Made by a program: the position numbers and the translations under genes. Positions 1 to 9,292 of a stretch of 64,000 bases of DNA are shown here, piece after piece; position 1 is the stretch's first letter, and each line of letters begins with the position of its first letter. Source of the DNA: G963669295 sp963669295 (lineage in GTDB: Bacteria > Bacteroidota > Bacteroidia > Flavobacteriales_D > CALLUQ01); contig OY769938.1 in assembly GCA_963669295.1 (NCBI GenBank), positions 2,852,001 to 2,916,000 on the forward strand, given 5' to 3'. A model generated the notes under the pieces. The model was not told where the DNA came from. It made no database searches and saw only the letters and a list, made by a program, of their open reading frames with translations.

Positions 1-597
1 TGTTTTACCACAGCTCCCGAAAGTTCGGAATGCATTATTCGTCCTGAATTGTGTGAAGGCCACCTTGGAAAAGGACGCGATCCACAGTGGGAACAAAAAC
101 ACCACGTGCAAGATCACTATGTATATTTTGCCTTATCAAGTGCTGTGAAAGTGGGGGTTACCCGCTCTACACAAATCCCTACCCGTTGGATTGACCAGGG
201 AGCTACGCAAGCCATTAAAGTGGCCCTTACTCCTAACCGTTACCTGGCAGGGTTGATTGAAGTGGCCCTAAAAGATCATATGACCGACAAAACCGATTGG
301 CGCAAGATGCTGCGCAACGAGGTAAAGGAAGGCGTTGATTTGTTGGAGTGGAAAGAAGATTTACTGCTGGAGTTGGATGAAATTTTACAAGATTATGTGG
401 CCGATGATGATGAGGTACTGGACTTGCACTACCCGGTAGAAACCTATCCTACCAAGGTGAAAAGTGTAAGCTTCGATAAGTTGCCTGAAATAGAGGGCGT
501 GCTAAAAGGCATTAAAGGACAATACTTACTGCTGGATGGCGATCGGGTATTGAACATGCGAAAACACAGCGGATACATCATTCGTTTAAACCATTAA
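1..597 (+). CDS. DUF2797 family protein, 5' end cut by the window
   Basis: The reading frame is open from the first base, so the N-terminus lies outside the window. The visible part begins with a Cys-containing segment (CFT...ECIIRPELC) and continues with a segment around VGVTRSTQIPTRWIDQGA that recalls GIY-YIG-like DUF2797 proteins. The function of this family is not established. The next gene starts 5 bases after the stop, so the two are probably co-transcribed. Family assignment rests on motif recall only. Confidence 0.7.
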   Translation, partial: CFTTAPESSECIIRPELCEGHLGKGRDPQWEQKHHVQDHYVYFALSSAVKVGVTRSTQIPTRWIDQGATQAIKVALTPNRYLAGLIEVALKDHMTDKTDWRKMLRNEVKEGVDLLEWKEDLLLELDEILQDYVADDDEVLDLHYPVETYPTKVKSVSFDKLPEIEGVLKGIKGQYLLLDGDRVLNMRKHSGYIIRLNH

Positions 598-601
598 AAC
601 C

Positions 602-1897
602 ATGAAACATCTACTGCTTATATGCTTAATAGTTATGGCTGGTGTGGCCACAGCGCAACCAGCGTGGACCTGGACCGAGTTGGACACCATGCCCAAGCGG
701 GTAGGCAACAATGCCGTGGTGGAAGCTACCGTAAATGGGGTGCCCCATGTGTATTCGTTTTCGGGCATCGATTCTACCAAACTGTATTCAGGCATTCACC
801 TTGAGTCGTTTCGATACAATACGCAAAGTGGTGTATGGGAAACCATTGCTCCGCTGCCCGATACCCTGGGAAAAATTGCAGCAGGTGCCAGCGTGGTCAA
901 TAACATCATTTATATCATTGGGGGCTATCATGTGTTTCAAGGAGGCGGTGAAGTATCGTCGAACAAAGTACACCGCTACGACCCCGAAACAAACAGCTAT
1001 TTAAGCGACGGTACTCCCATTCCTGTACCCATTGACGACCAGGTGCAAGCGGTTTGGCGCGACAGTTTAATTTTTGTGGTAACAGGGTGGAGCAACAATA
1101 CCAATGTGCCCAACGTACAGATTTATAACCCTTATACCGATACCTGGGCGGCAGGTACGCCTACTACCAATAACAATAATTACAAGGCTTTTGGGGCTTC
1201 GGGAATGATTGTGGGCGATACCATTTATTACAATGGAGGCGCTGCTCTTGGGTTTAATTTTCCTGCTCGTGCACATTTGCGCAAAGGAGTCATTGATCCG
1301 CAAGACCCTACACAAATCAGTTGGGACATTCCTTCCGATAACCCTGGTGATGCTGGCTACCGCATGGCTGCTGCTGTGCATGGCAACCGCGTGTTTTGGA
1401 TAGGGGGGAGTGGTGTAACCTACAACTATGATGGCATTGCCTATAACGGCAGTGGTGGGGTAGATCCGCTGGCAAGGATATTAAGTTACGATACTCAAAG
1501 CCAAACATGGGATGAGGGGCTGGGTGCTCCTTACCAGGTGATGGACTTGCGTGGTGCGGCTCGTATTGCGCCCACGCAATACATTATTTGTGGAGGCATG
1601 TTGCCCGGCCAGGTGGTGAGCAATAAAACGTTCTTGCTGGAGTTCGACCCTATTATTATGGGGGTAAACGAACTGGCGCCTGAGCAGCAGTTAACAGTGT
1701 TTCCAAACCCTACCGCTACCACTGTGAATTGGAAATGTGCACCTGGAGCTACTGTACGTATTTTTGATGCTTTGGGGAAAGAGGTGTGGAGTGGAAGCAA
1801 AGTACAATCGTTAGATGTATCGAGCTGGCCTGTGGGGAACTATTACATTGCCATAAAGCACAATGTACGTGTAGGGCAGTTTACCGTAGTGCGGTAA
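602..1897 (+). CDS. Secreted kelch-repeat protein with T9SS sorting domain
   Basis: A 431-residue protein with a signal peptide (residues 1-18, hydrophobic run then ATAQ) and several kelch-type blades, seen as GG pairs followed by YD or YN stretches (for example IIGGYH, RYDPETNSY, WIGGSG, SYDTQSQTW). The last 75 residues form a type IX secretion C-terminal domain: PNPTATTVNWK, then IFDALGKEVW and a GNYYIAI-type strand. It is expected to cross the outer membrane through T9SS and be surface-attached or released. The ligand cannot be inferred. It follows the DUF2797 gene with a 4-base gap. Confidence 0.85.
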   Translation: MKHLLLICLIVMAGVATAQPAWTWTELDTMPKRVGNNAVVEATVNGVPHVYSFSGIDSTKLYSGIHLESFRYNTQSGVWETIAPLPDTLGKIAAGASVVNNIIYIIGGYHVFQGGGEVSSNKVHRYDPETNSYLSDGTPIPVPIDDQVQAVWRDSLIFVVTGWSNNTNVPNVQIYNPYTDTWAAGTPTTNNNNYKAFGASGMIVGDTIYYNGGAALGFNFPARAHLRKGVIDPQDPTQISWDIPSDNPGDAGYRMAAAVHGNRVFWIGGSGVTYNYDGIAYNGSGGVDPLARILSYDTQSQTWDEGLGAPYQVMDLRGAARIAPTQYIICGGMLPGQVVSNKTFLLEFDPIIMGVNELAPEQQLTVFPNPTATTVNWKCAPGATVRIFDALGKEVWSGSKVQSLDVSSWPVGNYYIAIKHNVRVGQFTVVR

Positions 1898-1925
1898 TCT
1901 TTTTACGACCACTAAAAACCAAAAT

Positions 1926-2405
1926 ATGCAGGTATTTAAAGTACACCATGCAGGCACCCACGATTTGGGCCCCGACATGGTAAAAATTCCCGGCCTCGTT
2001 GTGCAGTTTGAGGTCACAGCAAAAAGTCGTGTCTTCATTACTGGAAGCGTTGGTATTCAACATCGAAAACTACCCATTAAAGGAATAGGTGATGATTATG
2101 CCATTGGCATAGGTGCCCGGTTGGAGCACACCGGACCAGATGATGTAGGAAGATGGATCAAAGGGTCGAAATGGGGACCAAACATTGTGAATGGAAAACA
2201 CCATTACGTAATTATTCCGCTGAGCGGCTACATCGAGGTGGTTCCGGGCAACCATGAAATTTCATTTTGGGCCACTGCGCATACCGATGTAAAAGGGCAT
2301 TACCCTTACCTTGCCGAAATTCAAGGAGCAGACAATAGCGACGATCCGGGAGGCACCGACGACCCTTACAATCAGATGATTGTAACCGTACTCACAATAG
2401 CATAA
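1926..2405 (+). CDS. Hypothetical protein, 159 aa
   Basis: I do not recognise the family. The protein has no signal peptide or membrane segment, is rich in predicted beta strands, and has an acidic DNSDDPGGTDDP stretch near the C-terminus. It lies 28 bases after the kelch gene on the same strand and may belong to the same transcript. An inverted repeat follows 9 bases after the stop and may end the transcript. Confidence 0.6.
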   Translation: MQVFKVHHAGTHDLGPDMVKIPGLVVQFEVTAKSRVFITGSVGIQHRKLPIKGIGDDYAIGIGARLEHTGPDDVGRWIKGSKWGPNIVNGKHHYVIIPLSGYIEVVPGNHEISFWATAHTDVKGHYPYLAEIQGADNSDDPGGTDDPYNQMIVTVLTIA

Positions 2406-2414
2406 AAAAGGAAA

Positions 2415-2469
2415 CCCCGTTGGCCGTTCTCCTGTTTGCTTAAGGCGGATCAGGATTTGACCAACGGGG
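2415..2469. terminator. 9-bp inverted repeat between convergent genes
   Basis: CCCCGTTGG is matched perfectly by CCAACGGGG 37 bases later, between two convergent genes. There is no good T-run on either side, so this is only a weak candidate for a bidirectional transcript end. Confidence 0.35.
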
Positions 2470-2492
2470 ATATGATTGAGGAAGTTTTTGGT

Positions 2493-4319
2493 CTACTTGA
2501 AATCGATCAAATAAGGCAAGCGTGCTTGAATGCCTTTCATGTTGATGATGGATTTGATGTATTGGTATTGCCTGTAAAGCCCGTAGTTATCACCCAATTC
2601 TTCTTGAATGGCCTCGGCCTTTACATCGCCCGAAATTTCTTTCACTAACTCTTCAAACGGATCTTTTTGCTTGGGGTAGTTTTTCACCTTGTAGTCGTCT
2701 AGTTCTGCCATTTCTGCTGCGTAGCTAATGGCTTCTTCCAATCCTCCAAATTCATCAATCAGCCCAATTTCTTTGGCGTCAATACCACTCCATACACGTC
2801 CCTGCCCAATGCTATCTACCTCGGCTTTGGTAAGTCCACGGCCATCAGAAACACGGGTGAGGAATACATCGTAAATTTCTTCTACCCCTCCTTGAATGAT
2901 GTCGTATTCTTCGGGAGTAAGTGCACGACTGGTAGTGCCCAGGTCGGCATGGTTGCTGGTTTTGGCACGGTCGAAAGTGATGCCCAGGTGGTTTTTAAAG
3001 AAGTTTTCAGCATTGGGTAAAATACCAAATACTCCAATAGAACCAGTAATGGTGTTTTCGTTGGCGTAAATTCTATCAGCTGCACAAGAGATGTAATAGC
3101 CGCCCGAAGCAGCTACATCACCCATCGATACGACAAATGGTTTTTCTTTTTTGGCCAACAAGGCTTCGCGCCAAATTACATCAGAAGCCAATGCACTACC
3201 GCCCGGAGAGTTTACACGAAATACAATGGCCTTTACCGTAGAGTCTTGACGTGCCTCGCGAATGGCTTTTGAAATGCGCTCCGAGCCAATGCTTTGGTCA
3301 TCGCCTTCACCACCAGCAATATCGCCAATGGCATATACTACTGCAATGCGGTCTTTCTTGTACGAAGATTTTTTCTCCTTGTCCTTGCCTTCTTCTTTTT
3401 TCTTAGGTACACGAGCTTTGGTGTATTTGTTGATGGCTACAGTATTGATGTCGTCATCTTCTTCAATTTCCAACTTCTCGCGCAATAGGGCCAATACTTC
3501 ATCTTTATACATTAAGCGGTCGGCCAACTTGTATTCAACAGCATCTTTTGCATTTCTTACCCACAAGCTGTCGGCAATGGTATACAATTCATCTGCAGGA
3601 ATGTTCCTGGCCTCCGAAATGCCATGTACCATGTGGCTCCACATCGAACCCATGTATTTCATGGTTTGCTCTCGGTTGGCTTCGCTCATATGATCCAACA
3701 TCAACGGCTCTACAGCGCTTTTAAATTTGTTGTTTTTTCCGCGAATGATTTGAACATCTACATCCCACTTTTCCAACAGTCCTTTTAAAAACATCAATTC
3801 TGCTCCAAAGCCTTTGAACTCTAACACGCCTTCAGGGTAAAGGTATACCTCGTCTGATACCGATGCCAGGTAGTAGGCGTTTTGGGTGTAAATTTCGCTG
3901 TAAGAAACAATGAACTTGTCGGTTTCGTCTTTAAACGATAACAATGCATTGCGAATTTCTTCGGTAGTAGCCATTCCGGCAGGCATAGAGGAAATATCGA
4001 TGTAAATGCCCTTGATGCGATCGTCGGTTTTGGCTTTTTCAATGTTGTCCAGTATGTCGTTAAGCCCCATTTTAGAGCTAGCATCAAAGCCACTGAAATT
4101 AAAGTTGAGGTCTTTGCTACCCCTATCGGTAATAGGCGCATTGAATTGAATGTGGAGCAATGAATTGTCTTTTACTTTTGTCACCTTATCGTTGTCGCCA
4201 AAAGAAGAGAGTTCAGACAGCGAGCCAACAAGCATCATAAAAAATAAAAAGAGCAAGATTACTCCGGTAATAAGGGTTCCAAAAAAGGAAGCCAATAAGA
4301 ATTTGAAAAATTGCTTCAT
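2493..4319 (-). CDS. sppA: Signal peptide peptidase SppA, 67 kDa type
   Basis: A 608-residue membrane serine protease that degrades cleaved signal peptides. One N-terminal membrane anchor (about residues 7-33) precedes two tandem ClpP-like domains. The Ser-Lys dyad is visible: Lys200 in NKFKSAVEP in the first domain and Ser405 in DVAASGGYY in the second. The two halves are joined by a Lys/Glu-rich linker at about 305-322. Length fits the long two-domain SppA form. It is transcribed alone, convergent with the upstream genes and divergent from folK. Confidence 0.95.
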   Translation of the reverse strand: MKQFFKFLLASFFGTLITGVILLFLFFMMLVGSLSELSSFGDNDKVTKVKDNSLLHIQFNAPITDRGSKDLNFNFSGFDASSKMGLNDILDNIEKAKTDDRIKGIYIDISSMPAGMATTEEIRNALLSFKDETDKFIVSYSEIYTQNAYYLASVSDEVYLYPEGVLEFKGFGAELMFLKGLLEKWDVDVQIIRGKNNKFKSAVEPLMLDHMSEANREQTMKYMGSMWSHMVHGISEARNIPADELYTIADSLWVRNAKDAVEYKLADRLMYKDEVLALLREKLEIEEDDDINTVAINKYTKARVPKKKEEGKDKEKKSSYKKDRIAVVYAIGDIAGGEGDDQSIGSERISKAIREARQDSTVKAIVFRVNSPGGSALASDVIWREALLAKKEKPFVVSMGDVAASGGYYISCAADRIYANENTITGSIGVFGILPNAENFFKNHLGITFDRAKTSNHADLGTTSRALTPEEYDIIQGGVEEIYDVFLTRVSDGRGLTKAEVDSIGQGRVWSGIDAKEIGLIDEFGGLEEAISYAAEMAELDDYKVKNYPKQKDPFEELVKEISGDVKAEAIQEELGDNYGLYRQYQYIKSIINMKGIQARLPYLIDFK

Positions 4320-4369
4320 TTTTCAATAAGTATTTAATTGTTTAACATAGGTTCTAACTAATATTCAAT

Positions 4370-4377
4370 CAAATATA
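4370..4377 (-). promoter_or_regulatory. Possible -7 box for sppA
   Basis: On the minus strand this reads TATATTTG, an exact match to the Bacteroidota TAnnTTTG box, about 50 bases before the sppA start. No clear TTG lies at the expected upstream distance. Confidence 0.4.
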
Positions 4378-4458
4378 CGTTGAGTACCTTGCGTAGGGTT
4401 GGTGTTTTACATAAATGGTGTCATGCCATTATAGAAGGGGTGCTGTGGGTTGAATTAT

Positions 4459-4466
4459 TATCTTTG
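4459..4466 (+). promoter_or_regulatory. Possible -7 box for folK
   Basis: TATCTTTG matches TAnnTTTG and lies 16 bases before the chosen folK ATG, which would give a very short leader. A TTG at the expected spacing is not evident. Confidence 0.4.
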
Positions 4467-4481
4467 CCAATATTTGAAGCG

Positions 4482-4961
4482 ATGGCAGCTACATACCTGT
4501 TACTGGGCGGAAATATAGGCGATCGACACGCGGTGTTGCGTGCTGCTTTAACTAGCATAGAAGCGCAAGTGGGGAAGGTGGATGAACGGTCAGCCATTTA
4601 TGAAACAGCCCCCTGGGGGTTTGAACACCCCAATGCTTTCCTCAACCAGGTGGTGTTGGTAACCACGGTGTTACAGCCCATGGAGCTGTTGCATACGCTA
4701 CAAGCCATAGAAACAGCATTGGGGCGAACAAGAGTGGCAGCAGAAGGGTATGCCGCACGCATTATTGACATCGATATATTGTTTTACAACAACGAAATAG
4801 TGAAAACAGAAGCGTTAACCATTCCTCATCCGTTACTGCACCACCGGCTGTTTACCCTCGAACCATTGGCCGAAATAGCTCCCCAATTGGTGCATCCGGT
4901 ATTGCAACAAACCATTGCACAATTGTTGGAAACATGTAAAACCAGTCAACCAGAATCCTAA
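4482..4961 (+). CDS. folK: Hydroxymethyl-dihydropterin pyrophosphokinase
   Basis: Transfers pyrophosphate from ATP to 6-hydroxymethyl-7,8-dihydropterin in folate synthesis. The family motifs LLLGGNIGDR at the N-terminus, YETAPWGF, FLNQV and the RIIDIDILFY segment are all present. The frame can be extended 34 codons upstream from a TTG, but that extension has no family character and would run across the promoter box, so ATG at MAATYLLLGG is preferred (159 residues, normal length). The stop overlaps the start of the next gene by one base. Confidence 0.95.
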   Translation: MAATYLLLGGNIGDRHAVLRAALTSIEAQVGKVDERSAIYETAPWGFEHPNAFLNQVVLVTTVLQPMELLHTLQAIETALGRTRVAAEGYAARIIDIDILFYNNEIVKTEALTIPHPLLHHRLFTLEPLAEIAPQLVHPVLQQTIAQLLETCKTSQPES

Positions 4962-5590
4962 TGCGTTATCGATCTATTGCTATTGAAGGGAATATTGGAG
5001 CTGGAAAAACAACACTGGCCACTAAAATTGCTGAACAGTATGGCGGGCGGTTAATTTTGGAGGAGTTTGCCGACAACCCTTTTTTACCACGGTTTTACGC
5101 CAACCCCGAGAAACACGCTTTTCCATTGGAATTGTTTTTCCTGGCCGAGCGTTATCATCAATTGAACAGGGAAGCCACAGCCGACTTGTTTCAACCACTT
5201 ACCGTTTCGGATTATTACATCTACAAATCGCTCATTTTTGCACGGTCCAATTTGCAAGAAGACGAGTATGCTTTATTTTCAAGATTGTTTCACATCATGT
5301 ACCCCAACTTATCGAAAATCGATTTATTGGTGTATTTGTATTTAGATGTAGCACAATTGCAAAGCAATATAAAGCGTAGGGGCAGGGAATACGAACAAAA
5401 AATACCCGATGATTACCTGCTTGATATTCAGGATAAATACCTCGATTTTTTAAAGAAACAACAAGATCTTCGCATCCTTATTCTCGATACCAATAAGGTG
5501 GATTTTGTAAACAACTACAGCGATTACCAAAAAATATTGGAAATTATAGATGCTGATTACGAACTTGGAGTACATCGAATAGTTCTTTAA
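4961..5590 (+). CDS. Deoxynucleoside kinase (dGK/dAK type)
   Basis: A 209-residue dNK-family kinase that phosphorylates deoxynucleosides for salvage. The P-loop GNIGAGKT is at residues 10-17, followed by EEF and the FFLAERYHQL helix; the usual DRS/ERS position appears as FARSN. RRGREYE near residue 140 is the typical lid. The start overlaps the folK stop (TAATG), which implies translational coupling. Substrate preference (dG or dA against dC or dT) cannot be read from the sequence. Confidence 0.9.
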   Translation: MRYRSIAIEGNIGAGKTTLATKIAEQYGGRLILEEFADNPFLPRFYANPEKHAFPLELFFLAERYHQLNREATADLFQPLTVSDYYIYKSLIFARSNLQEDEYALFSRLFHIMYPNLSKIDLLVYLYLDVAQLQSNIKRRGREYEQKIPDDYLLDIQDKYLDFLKKQQDLRILILDTNKVDFVNNYSDYQKILEIIDADYELGVHRIVL

Positions 5591-5703
5591 AGTAGGCGAA
5601 TTGTTAGGGGTATTTGTTGTCCAAATCTCTTTTATATGTTAAAAACATTAACTATACTTGCACCTTGTAAACCATTAGTACGATACTAAAACTAAACCTA
5701 GTA

Positions 5704-7425
5704 ATGGAACGAAAAGATATCAATAAACTTGCTGCCCTGACATTGTCGGGTTTGGTACTGGCAGGTTGTGGTGGATTAGGTAAAATGGCTAAGCACATGG
5801 AAGAGCTTAACCTTACCGTAACCCCAAATCCGGTGGAAATGCACGGTGATAGTGTAAAGATTGAATTTACCGGAAAATTCCCACCCAAGTATTTCCACAA
5901 AAAAGTTGTAGCTGAAGCAACCCCTGTTTTAGTAAGCTCAACCGGAGAAGAAAAAGCATTCAAAACTGAAATTTTCCAGGGTGAATCTGCTGCCGGAAAC
6001 GGAACAGTAATTCCTTACGCTAACGGAAAAAGCTTCACTTACACCGATGTAATTCCTTATTCTCCCGACATGGAGGTGGCCGAATTGAAAGTAAAAATTC
6101 ACGGTACACAAGGAAGCAAAACAAAAGACTTTGACCCTGTAAAGGTAGCCGACGGTACTAAAACCACTCCATTGTTAGTAATGAGTGATGATAAAGTATT
6201 GATTGGTGCTGATAAGTTCCAAAGAACGACCTCTCACGAGCAAAACGCAGTGATCCATTACCTGGTGAACTCTTCTGCTGTAAGAAGCGGTGAATTGAGA
6301 GATGCCGATATGAAAGAGATGGTAGAATTCATCAAGGGCGCAAAAGAGAATCCTAAGATTCAAATCAAAAGCTCGGATGTTCAAGGATACGCTTCTCCTG
6401 AAGGGGAAATTTCATTGAACGAAAACCTTGCAAATGAGCGTGCTGCCTCTGCTAACCTTGCCATTGGCAACATCTTGAAGAAACAAAAGCACGAAGCTTC
6501 AGACAGAAACGACCTTTACAAGAACATCGCTAAAGGGGAAGACTGGGCAGGTTTCAAGCAAAAAATGGAAGCTTCAGACATTCAAGACAAAGAATTGATC
6601 ATTCGCGTATTGGAAATGTACTCTGATGTAACCAAGCGTGAGCAAGAAATCAAGAACTTGTCGAAAACTTACGAAATCATCGCAGAAGATATCCTTCCTC
6701 AATTAAGAAGATCGCAAATTGCTGTGAAGTACGATTTAGTAGGAAAGTCTGACGAAGAGATTACTGCTTTAGCAAAAAGCAACCCCGATTCATTGAATGT
6801 AGAAGAGTTGTTGTTTGCGGCTACCTTAACCAACGACATGAACGAGCAGATGAACATCTATAAAGCTGCTGAGCGTATCTATCCAAACGATTGGAGAGGT
6901 CCTAACAATGTTGGTTACATCCACTTTATGCAAAACAAATTGAATGACGCTGCTACTCAATTCGAGAAAGCAAACGGCATTCAAAAGAACGATGTATCTA
7001 CCAACAACATGGCAGTATGTACTCGTTTAAGAGGCGATCGTGTAAAAGCGAAGAGCATGTTAGAAAGCGCTACTGGTGCTGGCAAAGAAGTAAACTACAA
7101 CCTTGGTATTATCAACATCCAGGATGGACACTATGCTGATGCAGTGAGCAACCTTGGTATGATGGGTGAAAAGACCTTTAACCTTGGTTTAGCGAAGTTG
7201 TTGAATGGCGACGGTGCTGGTGCTTCTGAAGCAGTAGACGGTGCTGCTGACAAAGACAGCGCATTGGCTTCTTACTTACGCGCAGTTATTGCTGCTCGTG
7301 GTGGCGATGAAGCAGGTGTTACCAATAACTTGAAAGCAGCATTTGGTAAAGATGGTTCGTTGAAAGACAAAGCCATGAAAGATGCTGAGTTCTTGAAATG
7401 GAAAGATCAAATTGGAGGCATGTAA
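5704..7425 (+). CDS. Outer-membrane lipoprotein with OmpA-like and TPR regions
   Basis: A 573-residue lipoprotein: lipobox LVLAGC with Cys22. Residues 40-160 look like beta-sandwich repeats. Residues about 181-260 resemble an OmpA C-terminal peptidoglycan-binding domain, ending GYASPEGEISLNENLANERA; the Arg of the binding motif is kept but the usual Asp of the TD motif is not. Residues about 350-560 have TPR-like helical pairs. It probably sits on the inner face of the outer membrane and contacts the wall. It is a single gene with a near-consensus box TATACTTG about 45 bases upstream and a strong terminator downstream. Confidence 0.8.
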   Translation: MERKDINKLAALTLSGLVLAGCGGLGKMAKHMEELNLTVTPNPVEMHGDSVKIEFTGKFPPKYFHKKVVAEATPVLVSSTGEEKAFKTEIFQGESAAGNGTVIPYANGKSFTYTDVIPYSPDMEVAELKVKIHGTQGSKTKDFDPVKVADGTKTTPLLVMSDDKVLIGADKFQRTTSHEQNAVIHYLVNSSAVRSGELRDADMKEMVEFIKGAKENPKIQIKSSDVQGYASPEGEISLNENLANERAASANLAIGNILKKQKHEASDRNDLYKNIAKGEDWAGFKQKMEASDIQDKELIIRVLEMYSDVTKREQEIKNLSKTYEIIAEDILPQLRRSQIAVKYDLVGKSDEEITALAKSNPDSLNVEELLFAATLTNDMNEQMNIYKAAERIYPNDWRGPNNVGYIHFMQNKLNDAATQFEKANGIQKNDVSTNNMAVCTRLRGDRVKAKSMLESATGAGKEVNYNLGIINIQDGHYADAVSNLGMMGEKTFNLGLAKLLNGDGAGASEAVDGAADKDSALASYLRAVIAARGGDEAGVTNNLKAAFGKDGSLKDKAMKDAEFLKWKDQIGGM

Positions 7426-7448
7426 AAAAACAGCCTTTTAAGATATCG

Positions 7449-7479
7449 AAAGCCCCTCGCCTAGCGAGGGGCTTTTTTT
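7449..7479 (+). terminator. Rho-independent terminator
   Basis: AGCCCCTCGC, loop CTA, then GCGAGGGGCT followed by seven T. A perfect 10-bp stem 23 bases after the lipoprotein stop, with flanking A and T runs that make it potentially bidirectional. Confidence 0.95.
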
Positions 7480-7671
7480 GTGCCAACAAGTAAGTACCAC
7501 AATAGGCATTACTTTGCTTGTACACGACTTTAATGCATAGACTTGCCTCCCCGTTACCAGCAATACTTCCTTTGGCATGTAAAGGGCTATTTGTTGCAAT
7601 GCTGTTGCGTTTTTGCTGTGTTGTAACGATACATAAATGGGTGCATTTCTCCATAACTTCCAGGGGCAAAA

Positions 7672-8120
7672 CCTGCTTGTACCTGAGCAAAAACATAGTT
7701 GCATCAGAGCAAAAACATATTTGTATCAGGGCAAAAACATATTTGTATCAGAGCAAAACATATTTGTATCAGGGCAAAAACATATTTGTATCAGAGCAAA
7801 ACATATTTGTATCAGAGCAAAACATATTTGTATCAGAGCAAAAACATATTTGTATCAGAGCAAAAACATATTTGTATCAGGGCAAAAACATATTTGTATC
7901 AGAGCAAAACATATTTGTATCAGGGCAAAAACATATTTGTATCAGAGCAAAACATATTTGTATCAGAGCAAAAACATATTTGTATCAGAGCAAAACATAT
8001 TTGTATCAGGGCAAAAACATATTTGCATCAGGGCAAAACATATTTGTATCAGAGCAAAACATAGTTGCATCAGGGCAAAACAGTTTCGTTTTCGGTCAAA
8101 ACAGTTTCTCCCGGGCAAAA
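7672..8120. repeat. 21/22-bp minisatellite, 18 intact units plus decayed flanks
   Basis: Units of the form CATATTTGTATCAG(A/G)GCAAAA follow one another without spacers from 7694 to 8080. I count 18 units: nine of 22 bases (five A at the end) and nine of 21 bases (four A). Edge units are diverged (CATAGTTGCATC at both sides; CAGTTTCG and CAGTTTCTCC beyond 8080). The unit has no stop codon in any forward frame, so long open frames here are an artefact. The array lies between a terminator and the 3' end of a minus-strand gene. No function is known to me. Confidence 0.95.
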
Positions 8121-8220
8121 GCGTTTGCCTGTTCTCTTTTAAAGGAGTAGCAAGAAATAGGAATAGAAGAAATCGTCTACTTTAAAGCAGATAAATCAAC
8201 ATAAGTAAAGGAAGTGATGG

Positions 8221-9165
8221 TTAGAAGAATACTTTTGATCGTCTTCTTTTTCTTCCAGGGTGCAAGTTCGATTTGATGCGATAGTATACCTGGAAGGTAA
8301 GGAACATATATGCATCCTTATCGGTAGAGTCGCCACGTTGCTGCCCCGCTTTAGTAACCCTCGGAGAAAGCTCTCCTAATGTGGGGTTAGATAAGTAAGC
8401 TGCTTGTGGGCCGTAGGCGAAAAGAATCTCCTGGCGGTCGTAATACTCTGTACTTACATCGTCGATATAATCGGTAAATGTTTTGCGATAGCCTCCTTCA
8501 AGACCAACAGCCCAGTTTCTATTCAATGAATAGCGTACTCCTAAACCAGCAGGAATGGCAACACTCCAACGGCTATAGTCCTTTGGTCCACCTGGTAGTC
8601 CTTGCCCTTCCGTATTGAGTCGATAAAGTTGTACCCAGGTGCCATCTTGTACTTGTGCTTCAGGGTTATAGTGGAAGCCTCCAACACCAAGGAAAGCATA
8701 CCAACCCCAGCTCCATGCTCTACGGCCGCGCACCCCTTTCCAGCGGTAGCGGTGCCCTTGTTGTGCCTGACCAAACTGGTACTCGTACAACAACGAGAAT
8801 TCGTAAATTTTAGAACGGAAGTGTAAGTTTCTGTTATGGCGGAAAGTTTCTTCAGTTAGTGCATCATCACCAGATACATTGCCATAAGACATATGAAGAC
8901 GCAATACTGAAGGTTGGCCAATGTGATAACGATAGCCAAGGTTAAATGCCAATTGAGTTTCTGATAATTCAAGATCATTCACAAAATCAGTACCGATTTG
9001 ATCTCTACCACCCAGTTCTCCAAGGAAGTTAGAAACCCCGGCACCCGCTGTAAACTCATGGCGATATTGCTTCCATTTACTTTGATAACCAAAGCGTTGG
9101 GCTTCAGAGAGTAAAGGGAGTAAAACTACCAGAGCTAATGCTATCAACAACCTATTTCGCAACAT
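8221..9165 (-). CDS. PorG-like outer-membrane beta-barrel (DUF6089 type)
   Basis: A 314-residue protein with a signal peptide (cleavage near SEAQ) and strand-rich sequence starting YRHEFTAGAGVSNFLGELGG. Alternating strands such as LAFNLGYRYHIG, FSLLYEYQFG, AIPAGLGVRYSLN and FLTFQVYYRIK are typical of an outer-membrane barrel. The opening resembles DUF6089 proteins, which include the T9SS component PorG. T9SS cargo proteins in this window fit that role, but a barrel of other function is possible. The C-terminus ends in a basic tail (GRKRRRSK), which is unusual for a barrel. Confidence 0.7.
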   Translation of the reverse strand: MLRNRLLIALALVVLLPLLSEAQRFGYQSKWKQYRHEFTAGAGVSNFLGELGGRDQIGTDFVNDLELSETQLAFNLGYRYHIGQPSVLRLHMSYGNVSGDDALTEETFRHNRNLHFRSKIYEFSLLYEYQFGQAQQGHRYRWKGVRGRRAWSWGWYAFLGVGGFHYNPEAQVQDGTWVQLYRLNTEGQGLPGGPKDYSRWSVAIPAGLGVRYSLNRNWAVGLEGGYRKTFTDYIDDVSTEYYDRQEILFAYGPQAAYLSNPTLGELSPRVTKAGQQRGDSTDKDAYMFLTFQVYYRIKSNLHPGRKRRRSKVFF

Positions 9166-9182
9166 ATACTCTTTAATAAATG

Positions 9183-9190
9183 CAAAATTA
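9183..9190 (-). promoter_or_regulatory. Possible -7 box for the PorG-like gene
   Basis: The minus strand reads TAATTTTG, an exact TAnnTTTG match, 17 bases before the start codon. No clear TTG is seen upstream. The rest of the roughly 300-base gap to the TrmH gene holds only the terminator described next. Confidence 0.45.
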
Positions 9191-9292
9191 ATGAATTATC
9201 ACTTAATACACCAGTAATGACGCTAATATAATGGTTTTTAGTTGCCTAAAGCAAGTTGTGCCTTGAATTTAAGGAGAGTTTTTTCTTGCTTT

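Noticed and set aside
2415..2469. Riboswitch or structured RNA between the 159-aa gene and sppA
   Set aside because: Only one 9-bp pairing with a long unstructured loop is visible.
4380..4481. 34-codon N-terminal extension of FolK from a TTG
   Set aside because: It lacks family similarity and would place the TAnnTTTG box inside the gene.
7694..8080. CRISPR array
   Set aside because: Units follow each other directly with no unique spacers, and no cas gene is nearby.
7694..8080. Tandem promoters formed by CATATTTG in each unit
   Set aside because: CATATTTG misses TAnnTTTG at the first base, and TTTG-to-box spacing of 13-14 bases is too short.
7518..8185. Three long overlapping open frames with HICIRAK/TYLYQSK/NIFVSEQ repeats
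   Set aside because: The minisatellite unit has no stop in any forward frame and unit length alternates between 21 and 22, so the frames are a by-product of the DNA repeat.
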